Positions 34,411-43,307 of a DNA stretch of 64,000 bases are shown here, piece after piece. Position 1 is the stretch's first letter; every line of letters begins with the position of its first letter. Source of the DNA: Curtobacterium flaccumfaciens pv. betae. Lineage in GTDB: Bacteria; Actinomycetota; Actinomycetes; Actinomycetales; Microbacteriaceae. Position numbers and translations under genes: made by a program. The notes beneath the pieces are model-generated. The model had not been told where the DNA came from, made no database searches, and saw only the letters and a program-made list of their open reading frames with translations. Where the stretch lies: contig NZ_JAPJDC010000001.1 in assembly GCF_026241855.1 (NCBI RefSeq), positions 1,054,001-1,118,000 on the forward strand, in the 5' to 3' direction.

Positions 34411-36435
34411 CTACTCCAGCCCGCGGCGCCGCAGCAGCGGGCCGACCTCGGCGTCGCGGCCGCGGAAGTCCCGGTACGCCTCGAGCGGGTCCTTCGCCCC
34501 GCCGACCCCGAGCAGGCGTTCCGCGAAGCGTCGACCAGCCGCACGGTCCAGCCCGCCGTTGTCGCGGAACCACTCCACGGTGTCGGCGTCGAGCACCTCG
34601 GACCAGATGTACCCGTAGTACCCGGCGTCGTACCCGCCCGAGAACGTGTGCGCGAAGTACGTCGACGAGTAGCGCGGCGGCACGGCCTCGACGGCGATGC
34701 CGGCGGACTCCAACGCCGAACGCTCGAAGTCCTCGACGGACGTCACCGCTGCGGCGTCGGCTGCCGAGAGCCGGTGCCACGCCTGGTCGAGCAGTGCGGC
34801 GGCGAGGTACTCGGTGGTGCCGAAGCCCTCGTTGAACCCCTCGGACTCGCTGAGCCCCAGGACGAGCTCGGGCGGCAGGGGTGCTCCGGTCTCGTGGTGC
34901 TTCGCGTAGTTCGCCAGCACGGACGGCCACGACAGCCACATCTCGTTCACCTGGCTCGGGAACTCGACGAAGTCCCGCTCGACGTTCGTGCCGGAGAACC
35001 GCGGGTAGGTGGTGCGGGCGATGAGACCGTGCAGGGCGTGGCCGAACTCGTGGAAGAGCGTCTCGACCTCGTCCTGGATGAGCAGGGTGGGGGAGCCGGC
35101 GGACGGCTTCGCGACGTTGAGGTTGTTGACCACGACGGGCAGGGTGCCGAGCAGCTCGGACTGCTCGACGACCGGGTTCATCCACGCACCGCCACGCTTG
35201 CCGTCACGCGTGTAGAGGTCGAGCAGGTACAGCCCCACCGGCTCGCCGTCGTCGCCGGTGACCTCGAAGACCCGGACCTCGTCGTTGTAGCCGTGCAGGT
35301 CCGGGCGCTCGGTGAAGGTCAGACCGTACAGGGCGCCGGCGGCGTGGAAGACCCCGTCGTGCAGGACCCGGTCGGCCTCGAAGTACGGGCGGAGTGCGGT
35401 GCTGTCCGCGGCGAACTGCTCGCCTCGCAGGATCTCGGTGGCGTACGCCCAGTCCCACGACTCGATGTCGAACCCGACCGTGCGCGACCGGACCGCGCGC
35501 TCGTCGTCGGCGTTCCGTGCCGCGGCGCCGACGAGCGAGGACAGCAGCCCGTCGACGGCCTCGGGGGTCTTCGCCGTCTCGTCGGCGGTGACCACGGCGG
35601 CGTGGTTCGGGAACCCGAGCAGCTCGGCGCGCTCGGCGCGGAGCCGGACGATGCGGAGCAGCACGTCGCGGTTGTCGTACTCGTTGCCGCGACGACCGCG
35701 GGCGAGCGAGGCGCGCATGATCCGCTCGCGCAGGTCACGGTTCGCCAGTGACGACAGCCACGGGTGTCCGGTGTAGAGCGGCAGCGTGATGAGCCAGCCG
35801 TCCAGGCCCCGGTCGGCAGCAGCGGCGGCCGCGGCGGACTTCGCCCCGTCGTCGAGCCCCTCGAGCTCGTCCTCGTTCGTCACGTGGACGGCGGAGTCGT
35901 TGGTGTCCTCGAGCAGGTTCCGCTCGAAGGTCGTCGTGAGGGTCGAGAGCTCCTGGTTGATCGCGGTCAGGCGCTCCTTTCCCGCGTCGTCGAGGCCGGC
36001 GCCCGCCAAGGTCATCTCGGCGTGGGTCCGCTCGACCAGTCGCAGCGCCTCACCGGTCAGCCCGGCGGCCTCGGCACCGCCCCGCACCTCCTGCACGCGG
36101 GCGTACAGGCGAGAGTCGAGCGTGATCGCGTCGCGGTGGGCGGCGAGGAGCGGGGAGACCTCGGCCTCGAGGTCGTGCAGCTCCGGGGTCGAGTCTGCCG
36201 ACGACAGCGTGAAGAACACGTGGCTGACGCGGGTCAGCAGCTGCCCGGATCGCTCGAGTGCGACCAGGGTGTTCTCGACCGTCGGGGCGTGCGGGTCGGT
36301 GGCGATGGCCTCGACCTCGGCGCGCTGCTCGGCCATGCCGGCCTCGAACGCCGGTCGGTAGTGCTCGAGTCGCACGTCGCCGAAGGGCGGCAGGGCGTAG
36401 GGGAGGGTGCTCGGGACGTCGAACGGGGTTGCCAT
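34411..36435 (-). CDS. dcp: M3-family zinc metallopeptidase (peptidyl-dipeptidase Dcp-like)
   Basis: The 674-residue cytoplasmic protein has the zinc motif HEFGHALHG, with a downstream Glu in the FNEGFGTTEYLAAALL region as in thimet-type enzymes. The YSSTYFAHTFSGGYDAGYYGY substrate segment typical of Dcp is present. Length and order match peptidyl-dipeptidases that degrade short peptides. It is monocistronic, and its upstream region is filled by repeats. Confidence 0.9.
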   Translation of the reverse strand: MATPFDVPSTLPYALPPFGDVRLEHYRPAFEAGMAEQRAEVEAIATDPHAPTVENTLVALERSGQLLTRVSHVFFTLSSADSTPELHDLEAEVSPLLAAHRDAITLDSRLYARVQEVRGGAEAAGLTGEALRLVERTHAEMTLAGAGLDDAGKERLTAINQELSTLTTTFERNLLEDTNDSAVHVTNEDELEGLDDGAKSAAAAAAADRGLDGWLITLPLYTGHPWLSSLANRDLRERIMRASLARGRRGNEYDNRDVLLRIVRLRAERAELLGFPNHAAVVTADETAKTPEAVDGLLSSLVGAAARNADDERAVRSRTVGFDIESWDWAYATEILRGEQFAADSTALRPYFEADRVLHDGVFHAAGALYGLTFTERPDLHGYNDEVRVFEVTGDDGEPVGLYLLDLYTRDGKRGGAWMNPVVEQSELLGTLPVVVNNLNVAKPSAGSPTLLIQDEVETLFHEFGHALHGLIARTTYPRFSGTNVERDFVEFPSQVNEMWLSWPSVLANYAKHHETGAPLPPELVLGLSESEGFNEGFGTTEYLAAALLDQAWHRLSAADAAAVTSVEDFERSALESAGIAVEAVPPRYSSTYFAHTFSGGYDAGYYGYIWSEVLDADTVEWFRDNGGLDRAAGRRFAERLLGVGGAKDPLEAYRDFRGRDAEVGPLLRRRGLE

Positions 36436-36505
36436 CTGCCCACCCTATGCACGGGTGCTGGAGTCCGTTCCTTCCCATGACACCCGGACTGGGAAGCGGA
36501 ATCGG

Positions 36506-36645
36506 GCGTACCTGGTCGAAAGAACCGACCCGGTACGCCCGGAACGACCAGGTACGCCCGGAACGGCCCGGCGAGCGCACCCGCGCCCGGAACGACCAGG
36601 TACGCCCGGAACGGCCCGGCGAGCGCACCCGCGCCCGGCGCGACC
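36506..36645. repeat. 48-bp tandem repeat with an inverted arm
   Basis: A 48-bp unit beginning GAACGACCAGGTACGCCCGG starts at 36542 and at 36590. A shorter partial copy precedes it near 36531. GGGCGTACCTGGTCG at 36506-36520 is the inverse complement of CGACCAGGTACGCCC in each unit, so strong alternative hairpins can form. It fills the 274-base gap upstream of the M3 peptidase and contains no gene. Confidence 0.8.
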
Positions 36646-36655
36646 AGCGGACGGA

Positions 36656-36691
36656 CGGGAGGCCCGTGGCGGCGCCGCCACGGGCCTCCCG
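36656..36691. terminator. Perfect 36-base palindromic terminator after the TetR gene
   Basis: Both arms carry CGGGAGGCCCGTGGCGGC, a dispersed-motif copy, in perfect inversion. It lies 19 bases downstream of the TetR gene stop on the minus strand. Confidence 0.8.
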
Positions 36692-36709
36692 ACCGCCCCG
36701 CGTCGCGTG

Positions 36710-37291
36710 TCAGCGCATCGCGGCGTCGATCAGGGTCACCGCGGCACGGCGCGCGTGCGCGGCGGGAGCCGTGGTGCCCGCGATGGCCGCGGTGGTCTGC
36801 GCGCCCTCGGCGAGCAGTGCGAGCTGTGCAGCGAGTTCCTCGGCGTTATCGGGGTCGGCGACGACCTCGGCGGTGAGTCGCTGCACGAACTGCTGGAACG
36901 AGTCCTTGTGCTCGCGCGCGATCTCGGCGACCGCGGGCGAGGTCGCGCCGAGCTCGCCGAACGCGTTGATGAACCCACAGCCGCGGAACGTGTCGTCGCC
37001 GAACCACGACTCGAGGAAGTCGTAGACCGCCAGGAGCTTGTCGCGCGGGCTGGCCGCAGCCTCGACCGCGCCGTGCACACCCTGCTCCCACATGTCGTGG
37101 CGGCCGGCGAGCACCGCGGCGATGAGCTGCTCCTTGCCGGGGAACGCCGCGTACAGCTTCTTGAGGGAGACCCCTGCGCCCGTGCGGATCTCGTCCATCC
37201 CCACGGACTGGATCCCTCGCGTGTAGAACAGCTGGTCCGCGACCTCGACGATGTGTGCTCGGACGTCCGGCTCGACGGTGCTGGTGGCCAT
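36710..37291 (-). CDS. TetR-family repressor
   Basis: The 193-residue protein has an N-terminal TetR helix-turn-helix (IVEVADQLFYTRGIQSVGMDEIRTGAGVSLKKLYAAFPGKEQL) and an all-helical ligand domain with FRGCGFINAFGEL. It is divergent from the hydrolase at 37414. Inverted GAACG/CGTTC repeats lie between the two, so it most likely represses both. Confidence 0.9.
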   Translation of the reverse strand: MATSTVEPDVRAHIVEVADQLFYTRGIQSVGMDEIRTGAGVSLKKLYAAFPGKEQLIAAVLAGRHDMWEQGVHGAVEAAASPRDKLLAVYDFLESWFGDDTFRGCGFINAFGELGATSPAVAEIAREHKDSFQQFVQRLTAEVVADPDNAEELAAQLALLAEGAQTTAAIAGTTAPAAHARRAAVTLIDAAMR

Positions 37292-37311
37292 GTGTGTACC
37301 CCGTTCCCTGA

Positions 37312-38253
<942 letters not shown>

Positions 38254-38268
38254 TCCCTCGGCGATCAC

Positions 38269-38341
38269 GCGGGCGCTCCCCGGCGGGGGCGCCCGCATCG
38301 TGAGTAGGAATGGTCGGGTCCCCACCGGGGACCCGACCATT
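38269..38341. terminator. Two hairpins between convergent genes
   Basis: GCGGGCGC/GCGCCCGC (38269-38296) and a 15-bp perfect stem at 38309-38341 (AATGGTCGGGTCCCC and its complement, three-base loop) follow the hydrolase. TTTCT comes after the second, so that one looks like an intrinsic terminator. Confidence 0.8.
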
Positions 38342-38391
38342 TCTGCACTCCAAGCGAACCGCGCAGCGCGCGCCGCGCGCCACGCCGCGCG

Positions 38392-38643
38392 CTAGTCCTC
38401 TTCGCCCGCGTCGTCGGGGTTCGTCACCTGGGCGTGCCCGAGCGCGTCGAGGTGGATCGAGGTGCCGTCGTCGAGCTCGACGATCGGCTTGCCCTCCAGG
38501 AAGGTCAGGGTCCAGCCCCACGTCGCCGTGTCGACGGACTCCGCCGCGAGCTCGTCCTCGACCCCGCGCACGGCGACGACCATCGTCTCGGGCAGTCGCG
38601 CAGGCGGCTCCCCACCCACGTTCCAGCGTGTGCCCAACTGCAT
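38392..38643 (-). CDS. Small conserved-looking protein downstream of valS
   Basis: The 83-residue soluble protein starts MQLGTRWNVGGEPPARLPE and contains DTATWGWTLTFLEGKPIVELDDGT, ending in an acidic tail DDAGEED. The pattern suggests a small beta-rich fold. It lies 65 bases after the valS stop on the same strand and may be co-transcribed. The function is unknown. Confidence 0.6.
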   Translation of the reverse strand: MQLGTRWNVGGEPPARLPETMVVAVRGVEDELAAESVDTATWGWTLTFLEGKPIVELDDGTSIHLDALGHAQVTNPDDAGEED

Positions 38644-38708
38644 CCGTGCCTCCGATCCGGTGGTTGACGGGCCGAATCGCCGACGCGACCCGGCCCGGAG
38701 AGCCGACG

Positions 38709-41303
38709 TTACGCCTGCTGCTCCGCGAGCTCGATCTCGGTGACGGCGAGCTCGTCGCCGTCGACGAACGACAGGTTCTCGATGCGGCCGACGGCCGCCA
38801 GGTCGACCGCCGCGCGCTCGATGAGCACCCGCGTCTCGGCGGGCGCCGCGACGACGGCACGCGTCACGGGCGTCTTCTGCGAGGCCTTCGCCGCCGTCTT
38901 CGCCCCGCGGATCCCGATGAGCGCCTGCCCGACGGCCGCGAGCAGCCCGGTGGGGGCCGCGTCGGTCGGCAGGTCGGCCGCGGTCGGCCAGGAGGCCCGG
39001 TGCACGCTGGTGTCGTGGGTCCAGGCCCACACTTCTTCCGTCGCGTACGGGAGGAACGGTGCCAGCAGTCGGAGCAGCACGTCGATCGCGCCGCGCAGCG
39101 CCAGGACCGCGCTCGCCTGCGTCTCGTGCGTCGCGTCGGACGCGGTGCCGTACGCACGCTCCTTCACGAGCTCGAGGTAGTCGTCGCAGAACGTCCAGAA
39201 GAAGCGCTCGGTGATCTCGAGGGCACGGGCGTGGTCGAACCCGTCGAACGCCGCGGTGGCCTGCTCGACGACGGCACCGAGTTCGGCGAGCATGTCGACG
39301 TCGAGGGCCTCGGTGACGCTCGTGGCGCCCTCGGGCAGCGGGAAGCCGTAGACGAACTTCGCCGCGTTGAGCACCTTGATCGCCAGACGACGGCCGACCT
39401 TGATCTGCTTCGGGTTCTGCGGGTCGAACGCCGCGTCGGTGCCGAGCTTGGACGAGGCCGCCCAGTAGCGGACCGCGTCGGCGCCGTGCTGCTCGAGGAT
39501 CGACAGCGGCGTGACGACGTTGCCCTTCGACTTCGACATCTTCTTGCGGTCGGGGTCGACGATGAAGCCGGAGATGGAGGCGTGCTTCCACGGCACCATG
39601 TCGGCTTCGAGCTGGCTGCGGAGCACGGTCGTGAACAGCCAGGTGCGGATGATGTCCTGCGCCTGCGGGCGGACGTCGTACGGGTACACCAGGTCGTAGA
39701 GCGCCGGGTCGGTCTCCCACTTGCCCGCGAGCTGCGGGGTCAGCGACGAGGTGGCCCAGGTGTCCATGACGTCGAGTTCGCCCTGGAACCCGCCGGGCAC
39801 GCCGCGCTGGTCCTCGGTGAAGCCGGGGGCGGGCTCGGAGGCCGGGTCGACGGGCAGCTGCGCCTCGGTCGGCACGATCGGCTGGTCGAACACCGGGTTG
39901 CCGTCGGTGTCGAGCGGGTACCAGACGGGCAGCGGCACGCCGAAGAAGCGCTGGCGCGAGATGAGCCAGTCGCCGGACAGGCCACCGACCCAGTTGTCGT
40001 AGCGGACGCGCATGAAGTCCGGGTGGAACGCGATCTCCTCGCCGCGCTGGCGGAGCGTGCTCTTCAGCTGCTCGTCGCGCGCACCGTTGACGATGTACCA
40101 CTGGCGGGTCGACACGATCTCGAGGGGCTTGTCGCCCTTCTCGAAGAACTTCACCGGGTGCTGGATGGTCTTGACGTCGCCGATCAGCTCGCCGGACTCG
40201 GTCAGGGCGTCGACGACGACCTTCTTCGCCGAGAACACGGTCTTGCCGGCCATCTCGGCGTAGAGCTCCCGGCCCGTCGCCGACTCGATCCAGGCGGGCT
40301 CGTCGGAACGCACGCGGCCGTCGAAGCCGATGATCGCGCGGTTCGGCAGCTGCAGCTCGCGCCACCACACGACGTCGGTGGTGTCACCGAAGGTGCAGAC
40401 CATCGCGATGCCGGCGCCCTTGTCCTTCTGCGCCAGGTGGTGTGCGAGCACCGGGACCTCGACGTCGAACAGGGGGGAGCGGACCGTGGTGCCGAAGAGG
40501 TCCTGGAACCGCTCGTCGTCCGGGTGGGCCACCAGGGCGACGCATGCGGGCAGGAGCTCGGGGCGGGTGGTCTGGATGACGACGTCGTCGCCGCCGTCGG
40601 TGCGGTGGAAGGCGATGCCGTGGTACGCGCCGGGCATCTCCTTGTCCTCGAGCTCGGCCTGCGCGACCGCGGTGCGGAACGTGACGTCCCACAGGGTCGG
40701 GGCGTCGGCCTGGTAGGCCTCGCCGCGCTCGAGGTTGCGCAGGAACGCGCGCTGGGCGCTGGCCCGCGAGGTGTCGTCGATGGTGCGGTACGACTGGGTC
40801 CAGTCGACCGACAGGCCGAGCGTGCGGAAGAGCTCCTCGAACTGCTGCTCGTCCTGCACCGTCAGGCGCTCGCACAGCTCGATGAAGTTGCGGCGCGACA
40901 CCGGCAGCTGGTCGGCGGCCTTCGAGGACTTGCCGTCCCCGCCCTCGAACGGCGGCGTGAACTCGGGGTCGTACGGCAGGGTCGGGTCGCAGCGGACGCC
41001 GTAGTAGTTCTGCACACGGCGCTCGGTGGGCAGACCGTTGTCGTCCCAGCCCATCGGGTAGAAGACGTGCTTGCCGCGCATGCGCTCGAACCGGGCCTTG
41101 AGGTCGGTGTGCGTGTACGAGAACACGTGCCCGATGTGCAGCGAGCCGGAGGCGGTGGGCGGCGGGGTGTCGATCGACCAGACGGCGTCGCGGTGACCGG
41201 CGGCGTCGCGGTCGAAGCGGTAGGTGCCGTCCTGTTCCCAGACGGGCCCCCAGACCTGCTCCAGTCCGTCGACGCTCGGCTTCTCGGGCATGGGCTTGGT
41301 CAT
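38709..41303 (-). CDS. valS: Valyl-tRNA synthetase
   Basis: The 864-residue class I enzyme has the HIGH-type motif TASGSLHIGHVFSYTH, the editing domain, the WDDNGLPTERR segment and the KMSKS motif DRKKMSKSKGN. The DALG-type anticodon region follows. It belongs to the actinobacterial/archaeal-like branch, judging by TERRVQNYYGVRCDP. The ATG at 41303 is taken; one ten codons upstream is less likely. A dispersed-motif copy in the C-terminal half reads HRASWPT. Confidence 0.96.
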   Translation of the reverse strand: MTKPMPEKPSVDGLEQVWGPVWEQDGTYRFDRDAAGHRDAVWSIDTPPPTASGSLHIGHVFSYTHTDLKARFERMRGKHVFYPMGWDDNGLPTERRVQNYYGVRCDPTLPYDPEFTPPFEGGDGKSSKAADQLPVSRRNFIELCERLTVQDEQQFEELFRTLGLSVDWTQSYRTIDDTSRASAQRAFLRNLERGEAYQADAPTLWDVTFRTAVAQAELEDKEMPGAYHGIAFHRTDGGDDVVIQTTRPELLPACVALVAHPDDERFQDLFGTTVRSPLFDVEVPVLAHHLAQKDKGAGIAMVCTFGDTTDVVWWRELQLPNRAIIGFDGRVRSDEPAWIESATGRELYAEMAGKTVFSAKKVVVDALTESGELIGDVKTIQHPVKFFEKGDKPLEIVSTRQWYIVNGARDEQLKSTLRQRGEEIAFHPDFMRVRYDNWVGGLSGDWLISRQRFFGVPLPVWYPLDTDGNPVFDQPIVPTEAQLPVDPASEPAPGFTEDQRGVPGGFQGELDVMDTWATSSLTPQLAGKWETDPALYDLVYPYDVRPQAQDIIRTWLFTTVLRSQLEADMVPWKHASISGFIVDPDRKKMSKSKGNVVTPLSILEQHGADAVRYWAASSKLGTDAAFDPQNPKQIKVGRRLAIKVLNAAKFVYGFPLPEGATSVTEALDVDMLAELGAVVEQATAAFDGFDHARALEITERFFWTFCDDYLELVKERAYGTASDATHETQASAVLALRGAIDVLLRLLAPFLPYATEEVWAWTHDTSVHRASWPTAADLPTDAAPTGLLAAVGQALIGIRGAKTAAKASQKTPVTRAVVAAPAETRVLIERAAVDLAAVGRIENLSFVDGDELAVTEIELAEQQA

Positions 41304-41590
41304 GGGTGTGCCTTCCGTACGTGTGTGCGGCACCGAGTCCGTGATGAGGTGCCTGAGTGTTCCGCGCCTGACGCGCGGTGCCCCAATCGTAGCGGCCGCG
41401 CACGCGCGTGCAGCCGGACGACCGGTCGGACGCGGCCATCACCGATCAGCGTTTAGCACACCGAACTGTCAGACACGCCCGGAGCCTGCTAGTCTTCCTG
41501 GGTTTGTCCGGCGAGCGCAGGGTTCGCAGGAGCTGCAACGTCGCCGTCCGCCGGACGCCCGAAGGAAGCACCGCACCCCGGAGGAACGAC

Positions 41591-43156
41591 TTGGCACCGA
41601 ACAACGCACCCCACCCGCACGGCGATCGGCCGTTGCGCACGAAGGGCGCCGCGAAGCGCGCTCGTCGCGATCTGACGAAGGACGACGTCACCGTCGTCGA
41701 GGAGTCGCTGCTCAAGCGTGCCGTCGCGGCTGCCGCGCTCGGCAACGCCATGGAGTGGTTCGACTTCGGCATCTTCGCGTACCTGACGGTCACCATCTCG
41801 CAGGTGTTCCTGCCGCAGGGCGACCCGGCCGCGAACATCGTCGCCACGTTCGGCTTCTTCGCCGCCGCGTTCATCGTGCGCCCGATCGGCGGTGCCGTGT
41901 TCGGCCCGATCGGCGACAAGATCGGCCGCCAGAAGGTCCTCGCGCTGACGATGATCCTGATGGCCGCCGGCACGCTCATGATCGGCCTGATCCCGTCGTA
42001 CGACACGATCGGCTTCTGGGCCCCGGTCCTGCTGCTCGTCGCCCGCTTCGTGCAGGGCTTCTCGACTGGTGGTGAGTACGGCGGCGCCGCGACCTTCATC
42101 GCCGAGTACTCGCCCGACAAGCGTCGTGGCTTCATGGGCTCGTGGCTCGAGTTCGGCACCCTCGCCGGCTACGTGCTCGGTGCCTCGATCGTCACCGGCC
42201 TGCAGTTCGGCCTGTCCGAGGACGCCCTGCTCAGCTGGGGCTGGCGCATCCCGTTCATCGTCGCGGGCCCCCTCGGCCTGATCGGCCTCTACCTGCGCCT
42301 CAAGCTCGAGGAGACCCCGGCGTTCCAGAAGCAGCAGGAGCAGGCCGCCGAGCGCGAGGGCCAGAAGACCCCGTTCCTCAAGCTCTTCGCCGAGAACTGG
42401 CGCTCGCTCATCATCTGCATCGGCCTGGTCCTGGTCTTCAACGTGACCGACTACATGCTGCTGTCGTACATGCCGACCTACCTCGAGCAGAACCTCGGCC
42501 AGAACGCGACGTTCGGCCTCATCCTCATCGTCATCGTGATGCTGCTCATGATGGTCGTCATCACCTTCGGCGGCCGACTGTCCGACAGGTTCGGGCGCCG
42601 TCCGGTGCTCGCCGCCGGCTGCATCGGCTTCATCCTGCTGTCCTGGCCGGCCCTCAAGCTGGTCCAGACCGGCACCGGTGTCGGCGTCTTCGCCGGCCTG
42701 CTGATCCTCGGCGTCGTGCTGGTCACGTTCACCTCGACCATGCCGTCGACGCTGCCCGCGCTGTTCCCGACGATCATCCGCTACGGCGCCCTGGCGATCG
42801 CGTTCAACGTGTCGGTGTCGCTCTTCGGCGGGACCACCCCGCTCGCGACCGCCGCGCTCATCAACGCCGCGAAGGACGCCGGGTACGGCTGGGCCGAGGA
42901 CATCCCCGCGTTCTACCTGATGCTCGCCGCCGTGATCGGCCTCGTCGCGGTGTACTTCACCAAGGAGACCGCCGCGAGCCCGCTCATGGGCTCCGGCCCG
43001 ACGGTCGGCTCCGAGGACGAGATCGCCGGCGTCATCGAGGACTACAACGACCCGACGTCGGAGCTCGCGCAGTCCGACTGGGCGAAGGACTTCTCGACGA
43101 GCGAGATCCCGATCATCTCGGCCGACGCAGCGCAGAAGGAACCCTCCGGTTCCTGA
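41591..43156 (+). CDS. MFS metabolite:H+ symporter (ProP/ShiA-like)
   Basis: The 521-residue protein has twelve predicted helices. LGNAMEWFDFGIFAYLTVTIS is the metabolite:H+ symporter signature, DKIGRQKVL follows helix 2, and RFVQGFSTGGEYGGAATFIAEYSP lies in helix 4. The C-terminal tail is long, acidic and cytoplasmic, as in osmosensing ProP. The TTG start at 41591 follows GGAGGAAC, the best site in the region. A compatible solute or carboxylate is a likely cargo. The 287-base gap to the divergent valS holds no other gene that I can see. Confidence 0.87.
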   Translation: MAPNNAPHPHGDRPLRTKGAAKRARRDLTKDDVTVVEESLLKRAVAAAALGNAMEWFDFGIFAYLTVTISQVFLPQGDPAANIVATFGFFAAAFIVRPIGGAVFGPIGDKIGRQKVLALTMILMAAGTLMIGLIPSYDTIGFWAPVLLLVARFVQGFSTGGEYGGAATFIAEYSPDKRRGFMGSWLEFGTLAGYVLGASIVTGLQFGLSEDALLSWGWRIPFIVAGPLGLIGLYLRLKLEETPAFQKQQEQAAEREGQKTPFLKLFAENWRSLIICIGLVLVFNVTDYMLLSYMPTYLEQNLGQNATFGLILIVIVMLLMMVVITFGGRLSDRFGRRPVLAAGCIGFILLSWPALKLVQTGTGVGVFAGLLILGVVLVTFTSTMPSTLPALFPTIIRYGALAIAFNVSVSLFGGTTPLATAALINAAKDAGYGWAEDIPAFYLMLAAVIGLVAVYFTKETAASPLMGSGPTVGSEDEIAGVIEDYNDPTSELAQSDWAKDFSTSEIPIISADAAQKEPSGS

Positions 43157-43179
43157 CCACGGGGCCGCCCCGCGGCAAC

Positions 43180-43238
43180 ACGGCCAGGAGGCCCGGTGCA
43201 CGTTCCGCCTCGGAACGCGCCCCGGGCCTCCTGGCCGT
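43180..43238. terminator. Terminator after the MFS gene built from two motif copies
   Basis: Arms starting ACGGCCAGGAGGCCCGG pair with their inverse over about 28 bases with two mismatches around a GCCT loop. Both arms carry the dispersed motif. Confidence 0.85.
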
Positions 43239-43267
43239 TCCAGGGCCGTCGGTGACGTCACGCGCAC

Positions 43268-43307
43268 AGCGACAGTCCACGGGTGCGAGCGCGCGTGGAG
43301 TGTCGCT
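43268..43307. terminator. Hairpin at the 3' end of the ABC operon
   Basis: AGCGACAGTCCACG pairs with CGTGGAGTGTCGCT with one mismatch, touching the stop codon of the ATPase gene on the minus strand. It probably terminates the convergent ABC operon. Confidence 0.6.

Noticed and set aside
36506..36645. CRISPR array
   Set aside because: Only two full 48-bp units sit head to tail without spacers, and no cas genes are present.
41304..41590. T-box or other riboswitch upstream of valS
   Set aside because: No TGGTACCGCG-type element or specifier stem was seen on the valS strand.
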